Shown in pieces: positions 1 to 5,504 of a stretch of DNA of 6,886 nucleotides (positions are counted from its first letter, which is position 1; each line of letters opens with the position of its first letter). The translations under genes and the position numbers were made by a program. The notes below the pieces were generated by a model. It was given only the letters and a program-made list of their open reading frames with translations, made no database searches and was not told the DNA's origin. The stretch lies in contig JASHTO010000392.1 of NCBI GenBank assembly GCA_030040515.1, forward strand, positions 1-6,886, written 5' to 3'. The DNA comes from Terriglobia bacterium. Lineage in GTDB: Bacteria; Acidobacteriota; Terriglobia; UBA7540.

Positions 1-314
1 ATCAGTATTTCAACCCGGCCGCGTTCACCCAGCCTCTCAACGGGACGTATGGAAACGTGGGCAGGAATATTCTGAGGGGGCGTGGCCTTGTGGACACGGA
101 TGTGTCACTGGCCAAGCGGTTCGAAATCTCGGAGCGACTCCATCTGCAATTCCGTGCTGAGTTCTTCAACTTGCTGAACCACACGAACCTCAATACCCCG
201 AATCCGGTGGTCTACACTGCGGCGACTGGAGGACCGTCGCCCACGGCGGGAGTAATCACTTCGACGACCACCAGCTCGCGGCAGATTCAGTTAGGACTGA
301 AATTGCTCTGGTGA
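1..314 (+). CDS. TonB-dependent outer-membrane receptor, C-terminal fragment (5' end outside the window)
   Basis: The reading frame is open from base 3 to the TGA at 312-314 and gives the last 103 residues of a larger protein. The fragment opens with the segment YFNPAAF, continues through GNVGRNILRGRG, then a beta-strand region with DVSLAKRFEI and FRAEFFNLLNHTN, and ends in LGLKLLW. This order (NPAAF, a glycine-rich turn, RAEFFNLLNHTNF-like segment, terminal aromatic residue) is what I know from the C-termini of the large carboxypeptidase-regulatory-domain TonB receptors (Oar-like) that are numerous in Acidobacteria. The final tryptophan fits a beta-barrel insertion signal for the outer membrane. 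The substrate cannot be told from the tail. A tRNA gene follows after 13 bp, with no obvious terminator between. An internal GTG at 57 is in frame but is not a real start. Confidence 0.85.
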   Translation, partial: QYFNPAAFTQPLNGTYGNVGRNILRGRGLVDTDVSLAKRFEISERLHLQFRAEFFNLLNHTNLNTPNPVVYTAATGGPSPTAGVITSTTTSSRQIQLGLKLLW

Positions 315-327
315 GGTTAAAGATAAA

Positions 328-401
328 GGCGCGGTCGCCAAGTGGAAAGGCAAGGGTCTGCAAAACCCTCAACGGCGGTTCGATTCCGCCCCGCGCCTCC
401 A
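328..401 (+). tRNA. tRNA-Cys (anticodon GCA), CCA encoded
   Basis: A complete cloverleaf can be folded by eye. The acceptor stem GGCGCGG (328-334) pairs fully with CCGCGCC (391-397). The D arm is GCC (337-339) with GGC (349-351). The anticodon stem is 353-357 with 365-369, and the loop CTGCAAA (358-364) places anticodon GCA at 360-362. The variable loop has 4 nt (370-373). The T arm is GGCGG/CCGCC around loop TTCGATT (379-385). The discriminator base is T398, the base expected for cysteine tRNAs, and CCA is encoded at 399-401. The gene lies 13 bp after the receptor stop codon on the same strand, so it may be read from the same transcript. No run of T follows it and I see no second copy of its 3' end that would suggest an integrated element. 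Confidence 0.97.
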
Positions 402-611
402 AGAAATTGGTGTCGCCCTGCTGGTCGCTGCTGTTGCCGTACTCTTGAAAGGAAGAAACCGAAAGACGAATCCAGCGGTGTAGAGGCCGCTTCCGCCTTG
501 CCCCTACTGGTGAAGGTGATACTTGTCTTGCTGCTTTGTCTTTGTCGCTGTTGGCGACTGGCCCTCTACGAGCGCAGGCGGCAGGCCCGCTCCATGGTTG
601 AAATCAGGATA
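402..611. other. Intergenic space between tRNA-Cys and the 141-bp palindromic element
   Basis: About 210 bp without a supportable gene. The plus-strand open frame through here also runs across the tRNA, so it is not coding as a whole. Two stretches read as hydrophobic, leucine- and valine-rich peptides with basic tails (about 405-480 in one frame, about 487-629 in another), but neither has a start codon with a ribosome binding site. There is a small hairpin GTCGC/GCGAC at 544-548/554-558 and a 7-bp inverted repeat GTAGAGG/CCTCTAC at 480-486/563-569. Neither has a following T tract. Confidence 0.5.
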
Positions 612-752
612 CTATACGGAGCGACATAAATTGTAGCGGCGGTCTACGACCCGTCGCCCGAAGACGGCTTTGGGTCGCAGGGCGAGCGCCGACCGGCGGT
701 CATAGACCGCCACTACAGCCAAATACGCAAACACTTATGTCGTTCCGTATAG
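612..752. repeat. 141-bp MITE-like element with imperfect terminal inverted repeats
   Basis: The outer arms 612-629 and 735-752 are inverted repeats matching at 17 of 18 positions. A second inner pair, 631-646 and 703-718, matches at 14 of 16. The right side carries 16 extra unpaired bases (719-734) between the two arms. The centre contains further small palindromes, including GGCGGTC-ATA-GACCGCC at 695-711 and CGACCC/GGGTCG at 647-652/672-677. There is no room for a transposase, so a non-autonomous element or a REP-like palindrome is the best description. If the ends are set at TA dinucleotides (613-614 and 750-751) it would fit a TA-target element of the IS630/mariner type, but that is inference. 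It ends 3 bp past the lpxD stop codon and could fold into a strong hairpin at the end of that transcript. Confidence 0.7.
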
Positions 753-755
753 CCG

Positions 756-1775
756 CTAACTGGAAAGCTCGGCCAAACGCGCAGCCAACTCTTGGACCTT
801 TTTCGCCAGCGCATCAAGACGGGCCAAACGCGCAGTGGTTTTTTTGAACTCACTCATGGGACGGCAGGGAGTTCCCCAAACCACCGAGCCGCTACGCACA
901 ATTTTTCCCGGCAAAACGCCTGCTTGCCCTCCCACGATAACCCGGTCCTGAATGTGCGCGTGTTCGCCCACGCCCACTTGGCCGGCCATCACCACATAAT
1001 CGCCGATCTCTGCGCCGCCGGAAATTCCAGTTTGCGAAACAATGATGCAGTGGCGGCCGATCTTGACGTTGTGGGCAATCTGCACCAGGTTGTCGATTTT
1101 CGTACCCTGGCCGATCACGGTGGTTCCGAGCGACCCGCGATCAAGCGTGGTATTGCTGCCGATTTCCACGTCATCCTCGATCACGATTTTGCCGAGCTGA
1201 GGAAACTTCACCTGCCGCCCTTCGGCGAAAACGTAACCGAAGCCGTCGGAGCCGATCACCGCTCCCGCGTGCAGAATGACGCGGTCGCCAATCCGCGCGC
1301 CGGGGTAAACGGTAACATTGGGATACAAAACGCACCTCGCCCCAACGCGCACCCCTGCGCCGAGATACACTCCGGGCGATATCCTGGTTCCCGCGCCCAC
1401 GCTGACTCCGCTCTCGATTACTGCGTTGGCGCCGACGGAGCAATCCCGAGCGAGTTGCGAATCCGGCGCCACCACTGCCCTGGGATGAATTCCGGGCGGA
1501 GGGGGCGCAGCCGGATGCAATGCCTCGGCGATGCATATGAGCGCCAGCTTGGGATTGCGAACCGCCACGGTTGTTTTCCCGGGTAAGACCACCCCTTCCG
1601 GCACCAGCAGGCATCCGGCTCGGGAGGTTTTGGCCGGATCGAGAGCGCGCGCGTTCTCCACGAATGCCACGTCTGCCGTCCCGGCGGACTCCAGGCCTGC
1701 CACACCGTGAATCTCACGCGCAACGTCGCCCATGGGCGTAGATTGCAGCAATGCTGCGATTTCGGAAACTTTCAT
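756..1775 (-). CDS. lpxD: UDP-3-O-acylglucosamine N-acyltransferase (LpxD)
   Basis: LpxD transfers a 3-hydroxyacyl chain from acyl carrier protein to the 2-amino group of UDP-3-O-acyl-glucosamine, the third step of lipid A synthesis, in the cytoplasm. The start chosen is ATG at 1775, giving 339 residues, close to the 341 of the E. coli enzyme. GAGAGG (1782-1787) lies 6 bp upstream; the in-frame extension to 1850 would add 25 unrelated residues and run into a hairpin. Residues 1-95 form the uridine-binding N-terminal domain. Residues about 98-300 are left-handed beta-helix hexapeptide repeats. The motif QIAHN supplies the likely catalytic H235 (H239 in E. coli), and ILHAGAVIGSDGFGY (167-181) is characteristic of the family. 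Residues 308-339 form the C-terminal helix. Usual neighbours such as fabZ or lpxA are not present; an LpxL-like gene lies upstream on the same strand. Confidence 0.96.
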   Translation of the reverse strand: MKVSEIAALLQSTPMGDVAREIHGVAGLESAGTADVAFVENARALDPAKTSRAGCLLVPEGVVLPGKTTVAVRNPKLALICIAEALHPAAPPPPGIHPRAVVAPDSQLARDCSVGANAVIESGVSVGAGTRISPGVYLGAGVRVGARCVLYPNVTVYPGARIGDRVILHAGAVIGSDGFGYVFAEGRQVKFPQLGKIVIEDDVEIGSNTTLDRGSLGTTVIGQGTKIDNLVQIAHNVKIGRHCIIVSQTGISGGAEIGDYVVMAGQVGVGEHAHIQDRVIVGGQAGVLPGKIVRSGSVVWGTPCRPMSEFKKTTARLARLDALAKKVQELAARLAELSS

Positions 1776-1781
1776 GGTTGG

Positions 1782-1787
1782 CCTCTC
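1782..1787 (-). promoter_or_regulatory. Ribosome binding site of lpxD
   Basis: GAGAGG on the minus strand, 6 bp before the ATG at 1775. It decides in favour of the start MKVSEIAALL, which also matches the usual N-terminus of LpxD, over longer in-frame starts. Confidence 0.7.
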
Positions 1788-1808
1788 GTAGTTGAAGGAA
1801 GTAATCAT

Positions 1809-1832
1809 CCTCCGGCAAAGCCGGAGGCTTTG
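1809..1832. repeat. Overlapping alternative hairpins upstream of lpxD
   Basis: CCTCCGGC (1809-1816), loop AAA, GCCGGAGG (1820-1827) makes a perfect 8-bp stem. The same bases also allow CAAAGCC (1816-1822), loop GGA, GGCTTTG (1826-1832), a perfect 7-bp stem. The two cannot form together. The stem lies about 35-55 bp before the lpxD start codon and would be in its leader if transcription comes from upstream. The core CCGGCAAAGCCGG recurs at 2021-2033, so this is more likely a dispersed repeat than a gene-specific switch. Confidence 0.6.
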
Positions 1833-1864
1833 CGGTGGCTGGCCCCTCAAAGGGGCCTGACCGC
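1832..1864. repeat. Nested inverted repeat (hairpin)
   Basis: The inner stem GGCCCC (1841-1846) pairs with GGGGCC (1852-1857) around TCAAA. The outer stem GCGGT (1832-1836) pairs with ACCGC (1860-1864), with a small internal loop between. It touches the preceding hairpin directly. No T tract follows on either strand, so I do not call it an intrinsic terminator. Confidence 0.55.
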
Positions 1865-1879
1865 CACCCCCAGAAAGAA

Positions 1880-1955
1880 ACCCCTCACCCGATCACCCCT
1901 TCTCCCCTCTTCCCAGGGGAGAGGGAAGAGGGGGAGGGGAGTTGGGGGGAGGGGT
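1880..1955. repeat. C-rich/G-rich long inverted repeat with a G-run tract
   Basis: The left half is pyrimidine-rich and the right half purine-rich. ACCCCTC (1880-1886) pairs with GAGGGGT (1949-1955). Inside, 1902-1914 pairs with 1923-1936 with one bulged G, and an alternative stem TCTCCCCT/AGGGGAGA (1901-1908/1915-1922) competes with it. The plus strand from 1916 to 1954 holds six runs of 3 to 6 G separated by 1 to 4 bases, which meets the usual G-quadruplex pattern. Palindromes of this composition are common dispersed repeats in several bacterial phyla; a genome search would tell whether this is one. Confidence 0.65.
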
Positions 1956-2018
1956 CCGTTCGAAACGATTAAAGCCCACGACTTGCTGATTCCCGGACCT
2001 GTCAAACCCCGACTGCCA

Positions 2019-2035
2019 CCCCGGCAAAGCCGGGG
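2019..2035. repeat. Hairpin CCCCGGC-AAA-GCCGGGG
   Basis: A perfect 7-bp stem (2019-2025 with 2029-2035) and AAA loop. It shares the core CCGGCAAAGCCGG with the hairpin at 1809-1827, so two copies of one repeat type lie about 210 bp apart in the same intergenic region. Confidence 0.6.
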
Positions 2036-2052
2036 GATCTCCCAATAGATTA

Positions 2053-2135
2053 GAAACTGGAAATCGGAAACTCGAAGATCACGACGATTGTCAAGTTTCG
2101 AGTTTCCAGTTTCGAATTTCCGGTTTCCAGTTTCT
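2053..2135. repeat. Palindromic array of 7-bp units (AGTTTCG type), copy 1
   Basis: Bases 2094-2135 divide exactly into six 7-mers: AGTTTCG, AGTTTCC, AGTTTCG, AATTTCC, GGTTTCC, AGTTTCT. Bases 2053-2080 hold about four units in the opposite orientation: GAAACTG, GAAATCG, GAAACTC and a degenerate GAAGATC. The arms therefore form an inverted repeat; 2052-2063 and 2124-2135 are a perfect 12-bp match. About 13 bp without the unit separate the arms. The array begins 9 bp downstream of the acyltransferase stop codon (2145-2147, minus strand). A second array of the same unit lies at 6509-6605. Confidence 0.75.
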
Positions 2136-2144
2136 GATTCCTGG

Positions 2145-3122
2145 TCAGAAAGGATACAGGGGCGGCTCACCGGGCGGCCGGGTTTTCCATCGCCGGTGGA
2201 CCCAAAGCCATTGGTCAGGATAGAGGCGCACATAATCCTCGATCCGGCGGGTGAAGTTCGCGGTGTTGGCCCGAATCTCTTCCTCAGGATCGTCACGCTT
2301 GATCCACTCCACAGGGTCAAATCGCAAGCGGTACTTTTTCAGCTTCTTGTCCCAAATGACCAGCCCCAGAATGACGGCGGCGCCGGTTTTCCGCGCCACG
2401 CGAGCCGGACCCGTAGTGGTGCACGCCGGCATTCCGAAGAAGTCCACGAACACGCCTTCGTTCGGGAGCATGTTCTGGTCGGAGAGCACTCCCACGGCAT
2501 GGCCCTGCGCGAAGGCGCGAAGAACTCCCCGCGCAAAATCGCTTTTCTCGATCGCCGTGCCGCCGCTCAGGCAGCGGTAGTGATTGATGAACTCACCGAG
2601 AAGAGGATTGTCCATCTCGCGCACGACGAAATGGCAGGGATATCCGTACACTCCGTGGGCAAAAGAACCCAATTCCCAATTGCCGAAGTGGGCGGTGAGG
2701 AAAAACACTCCCTGGCCCCGGCTTTGGGCGCGCGCGTAATTCTCAAATCCGTCGTAAATGATCAGGCTCTCGATATTGTCGCGATTCCACTGGGGGAAAT
2801 GGGCGAAGTCGGCCAGCATGCGTCCGAAATTCTGGAAGAGGCCGTAGATCACCCGGCGCCGCTCCCGCTCCGTCCAGTCAGGGAAGGCCAAACGCAGGTT
2901 GAAGATTCCCACGCGCCGCAGGCGGGGCCAGAGCCAATAGCTCATGGCCGCCAGCAGCGCGCACACCAGGCGGGCGAGCTTGTGGGGCAGCCAGCCCAGC
3001 GTCTTCAGCGCCGCCGCCGCCGCCCAGGACTGACAGCGTTGATTAAAACTCACGTGCGGGCGGGGTACCACGTGCTCTGCCGGTTCGGAAAGAGGACGGT
3101 TTTCAACCACCGCGGGTTTCAT
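2145..3122 (-). CDS. LpxL/HtrB-like lysophospholipid/lipid A acyltransferase
   Basis: A 325-residue protein of the family that adds secondary acyl chains to Kdo-lipid A at the inner face of the cytoplasmic membrane. A hydrophobic N-terminal stretch (about 33-66) would anchor it. The catalytic HX4E motif is present as HFGNWE (H145, E150). Further family marks are VGVLSDQN (210-217), FVDFFG before a TTTGPA turn (225-240), and the C-terminal PDQWLWVHRRWKTRP (302-316). Length is close to the 306 residues of E. coli LpxL. The ATG at 3122 has only a weak AGGA about 13 bp upstream, so the start is less certain than the rest. The alpha/beta hydrolase gene lies 82 bp upstream on the same strand, and lpxD about 370 bp downstream. 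Lipid A acylation is the likeliest role, but related enzymes acylate other glycolipids such as PIMs, and the acyl donor cannot be read. Confidence 0.9.
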   Translation of the reverse strand: MKPAVVENRPLSEPAEHVVPRPHVSFNQRCQSWAAAAALKTLGWLPHKLARLVCALLAAMSYWLWPRLRRVGIFNLRLAFPDWTERERRRVIYGLFQNFGRMLADFAHFPQWNRDNIESLIIYDGFENYARAQSRGQGVFFLTAHFGNWELGSFAHGVYGYPCHFVVREMDNPLLGEFINHYRCLSGGTAIEKSDFARGVLRAFAQGHAVGVLSDQNMLPNEGVFVDFFGMPACTTTGPARVARKTGAAVILGLVIWDKKLKKYRLRFDPVEWIKRDDPEEEIRANTANFTRRIEDYVRLYPDQWLWVHRRWKTRPPGEPPLYPF

Positions 3123-3204
3123 TCGTTGCTCAGAGATCCTGAAGTCACCTTGAGCTCCTACCCCTGGGATTTATTGCTGCCGAATCCACGATTGCCGGCC
3201 AACG

Positions 3205-4152
3205 CTAATCGGCGCGGAGAGAAAGTGATTGGAGGAAAAAATTGAGGATCTGGTTCTCGTATTCCTTTTTCTCTGCCTCGGACGTCAACCCGCTCCCACT
3301 GTGATTCATCAACCGCAACTGTTTGGGCTGCGGGGCCTGGTTGAAAAGACTCTCCGTCATTGCCGAGAGCGCGGCATCGTCGCGCCCGGAAATGAAAAGC
3401 TTGGGCATATTGGCCAGTTTCGGGAGGTTGGCAGGCAAATCGTATTTATCGCTTCCCATGGAGGCAAGGTGGAACTCCGCATCGGTCAACACGTGGAACA
3501 AACCACTGGAGCCTCCCAGCAGGCGTTCGATTTGTGAGTCGAACATCTGCTCCGGGGTCGAATAGGTGGTGTCCACCACCAGCGCTTTGACCTTGGGGCT
3601 CTGCTCGGCGGCTACCAGGGCGGCGTAGCCACCCATAGAGGTTCCGAATAATCCCACCCGGTTGGGATTGACGTCGGGTTGTTTGGTTACGGTATCAATC
3701 GCTGACATTAAATCGGATGCCTGCCGCGGACCCAGGTTTGAGCGGTTCTCCTTCGTTTTGGGTCCTTGAAAATTGAAGATGTACACATTGTAATGATTAT
3801 CACGCAGAATGCTGCCCAGCGACAGGAGCTCGGAGCGGTTGGAATCATACCCGTGGCAAAGGATGATGACGGGCGCGCCACGCAATCCGAGCAGAAGCCA
3901 GCCGTCATGTTCGCCCCCCACCTGGTCGGTAAAGCTCAGGGAAATGTAACTGCTCAGAAGGTAGGACTGAGGATTGACGGATTCCACGGTGTTATTCTGA
4001 GAGGTTACATAATAGGTTAGCCCCGCCCCCACCCCCACGAGCGCCAGGAAGATGGCCATCACAAGGATGGCCAGCCACATGCCGATTCGGAGGACAAGTT
4101 GCCCTGAGATTCTGGATGGGCCGGCAACCGCTAAACCTCTTCGACGCGCCAT
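3205..4152 (-). CDS. Membrane-anchored alpha/beta hydrolase
   Basis: A 315-residue protein with a basic start (MARRR), one transmembrane segment at about 19-47, and a hydrolase domain from about 90 to 310 that should face the periplasm. CHGYDSNRSE (99-108) matches the HG oxyanion region. GTSMGG (170-175) is the nucleophile elbow with S172. The acid is probably D258 or D259 in SGRDD, and the histidine H284 in NHSG. A complete Ser-Asp-His triad is therefore present and the enzyme is likely active. It resembles the uncharacterised single-TM alpha/beta hydrolases, often called serine aminopeptidase S33-like or BAAT-like. The substrate is unknown; the gene neighbours suggest the envelope, but that is inference only. 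The start ATG at 4152 is preceded by GAGAAG 10 bp upstream. It is the first of three minus-strand genes. Confidence 0.85.
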   Translation of the reverse strand: MARRRGLAVAGPSRISGQLVLRIGMWLAILVMAIFLALVGVGAGLTYYVTSQNNTVESVNPQSYLLSSYISLSFTDQVGGEHDGWLLLGLRGAPVIILCHGYDSNRSELLSLGSILRDNHYNVYIFNFQGPKTKENRSNLGPRQASDLMSAIDTVTKQPDVNPNRVGLFGTSMGGYAALVAAEQSPKVKALVVDTTYSTPEQMFDSQIERLLGGSSGLFHVLTDAEFHLASMGSDKYDLPANLPKLANMPKLFISGRDDAALSAMTESLFNQAPQPKQLRLMNHSGSGLTSEAEKKEYENQILNFFLQSLSLRAD

Positions 4153-4654
4153 ACTGCCGATTCTTCTCAGATGATGAACTCCCGTCCGGGCGTTCCAGTG
4201 ATTACAGACTCAAAATGCTATCACAACCGGTTTTTACCTCCACAAGAACTTTTCAAGCCAAGACAGATTTCACCGGCAGATAGACCGCCAGGGATATATG
4301 CTTCCAACTGCGCACGCCCTTCCGCCCATTGCCGTTTGACTACTTCTTTCCGCCTAGCGCCTTCAACCCACAGGGCTTACCCGCTCTTATGGGCCTCATA
4401 AAATCAATCGATTTGACGAAACAGACCCTGCCCTGCTAAGTTTGTTCCTGAGATGGGACATCCACAAAGAGATATGAGCCGGCCCTCAAAATCCGTTTTC
4501 CCTTGCCGCGGCGCGAATGAGCAGAGCACTTCCGCCTGTTGCGTCCAGTTGAAGATGGGTTCAATCAGCTAATCGCTCCGTCATCAAATTTTCATCGATT
4601 TTGAACATCGGCCGTAGCCGGACAGGTCCAGACTACGAAAGTAGGAGGTCATTT
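4153..4654. other. Divergent intergenic region between the hydrolase and HAD phosphatase genes
   Basis: About 500 bp that must hold promoters for both flanking genes. Nothing strong is visible. On the plus strand TTGACG at 4413-4418 could be a -35 box, but the base pairs 17 bp later do not resemble TATAAT. On the minus strand TGTAAT (4201-4206) is a fair -10 box with only a poorly spaced TTGTGA upstream of it. AATCGATT (4406-4413) is an 8-bp palindrome. The 76-codon plus-strand open frame at 4171-4401 has no ribosome binding site and resembles nothing I know. A 51-codon minus-strand open stretch (4224-4376) lacks a good start codon. I see no riboswitch. Confidence 0.5.
4643..4649 (+). promoter_or_regulatory. 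Ribosome binding site of the HAD phosphatase gene
   Basis: AGGAGGT, a near-perfect Shine-Dalgarno sequence 5 bp before the ATG at 4655. It rules out the upstream in-frame TTG at 4601 as the start. Confidence 0.85.
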
Positions 4655-5491
4655 ATGCAAGCTTCGATTCCATTGGTGAAGCAGTATCTTTTGGCAAGCG
4701 ATTTTGACCAGACCTTAAGCTTCCATGATTCCGGCCTGGTGCTGAGTGAGCTGGCGGGGATTTCCGCCCAGGTCTTTGAAGCCAAAGTGGCCATGCTGGC
4801 GACGCAAAATCTTGTTCAGCAGGGCGGTGAACTCTGCTACCTGCTGCTTCACGACCCCGATTACCGCGCCAGCGTGCGCAAAGAGCATCTGGCTCAGGCG
4901 GGCAAAAGCCTTCGGCTGAAGAAAAACATCCGGCAGCTTTCGGAATTGCTCGCGCACGCCGTTCCGGGTTATCGCTTCGATTTCCACGTCGTCTCCGCCG
5001 CTCCCCAGGAAGTGATTGAGGCGGCGCTGCAAGACATCATTCCCGCCGACCACATTCATGGCGCGCAATTCCAGTACAACGGCGCCGGACAGGTGGAATC
5101 GATCATTCGCGTGAACGCGGGATATGGCAAGGTGGCGGTGCTGGACGATTTGCAGAAGAAACTTCAGGTGGCGGCCGAACGGATTCTGTACGTGGGCGAC
5201 GGCGGTTCAGACATTCATGTGATGCTGCACGTGAACCGGCGCGAGGGCTTCACCATCGCCGTTTCGCAGGCTCGGCACATCGCTCCCATCGCCAAGCGTA
5301 CCGTGCTGAGCGACGATGCATTGAGCATCATTGTGCCGATCCTCGAGGAGATCGCCGGATGGGACACCGCGCGTATTCGAACGTTCTTTGAAGCGCAAGG
5401 CTTGTTCATTCAGGAATGGGATCGCGTACGCGCTGACTGGCTGACCATCATTCCGCAGCCCGCGCCGGCGCTGATCCCGACTGAAAGGTGA
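4655..5491 (+). CDS. HAD-superfamily phosphatase (subfamily IB-like)
   Basis: A 278-residue cytoplasmic hydrolase with all four HAD motifs. Motif I is SDFDQT, with nucleophile D16 and acid/base D18. Motif II is the serine in VVSAAP (S114). Motif III is probably K159 in GYGKVAVL. Motif IV is GDGGSD (181-186), which binds magnesium. The helical insert between motifs I and II (about 25-100) is a C1-type cap, as in phosphoserine phosphatase and MtnX-like enzymes. The target phosphate ester cannot be told; phosphoserine, methionine-salvage intermediates and other small phosphates are all possible. The start is set by the strong AGGAGGT site. The gene is alone on the plus strand and converges on the MCE gene, whose stop codon lies 13 bp beyond. 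No signal peptide or membrane segment is seen. Confidence 0.85.
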   Translation: MQASIPLVKQYLLASDFDQTLSFHDSGLVLSELAGISAQVFEAKVAMLATQNLVQQGGELCYLLLHDPDYRASVRKEHLAQAGKSLRLKKNIRQLSELLAHAVPGYRFDFHVVSAAPQEVIEAALQDIIPADHIHGAQFQYNGAGQVESIIRVNAGYGKVAVLDDLQKKLQVAAERILYVGDGGSDIHVMLHVNRREGFTIAVSQARHIAPIAKRTVLSDDALSIIVPILEEIAGWDTARIRTFFEAQGLFIQEWDRVRADWLTIIPQPAPALIPTER

Positions 5492-5504
5492 CAAGGGGAG
5501 CCCA

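Noticed and set aside
342..629. 95-codon plus-strand frame with a hydrophobic stretch after the tRNA
   Set aside because: It starts inside the tRNA gene and ends in the palindromic element. A shorter version has no credible start or ribosome binding site, although the leucine-rich part is membrane-like.
792..1586. 264-codon open frame on the plus strand opposite lpxD
   Set aside because: It mirrors the lpxD coding region, has no family-like motifs and no ribosome binding site, while the minus strand gives a full LpxD.
1776..1850. Longer lpxD with 25 extra N-terminal residues
   Set aside because: The extension runs through a hairpin repeat, does not resemble LpxD, and a good ribosome binding site precedes the inner ATG at 1775.
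612..2135. CRISPR array
   Set aside because: The repeats are palindromes of differing sequence or 7-bp units without spacers, and no cas gene is near.
2088..3245. 385-codon open frame on the plus strand across the acyltransferase gene
   Set aside because: It is antisense to a clear LpxL-like gene, begins inside the heptamer array, and its product has no recognisable domain.
4224..4376. 51-codon minus-strand open stretch with plausible codon use in the divergent intergenic region
   Set aside because: It has no ATG or GTG in frame and only a poor TTG; I cannot relate the peptide to any family. It could be a gene remnant, but the evidence is too thin.
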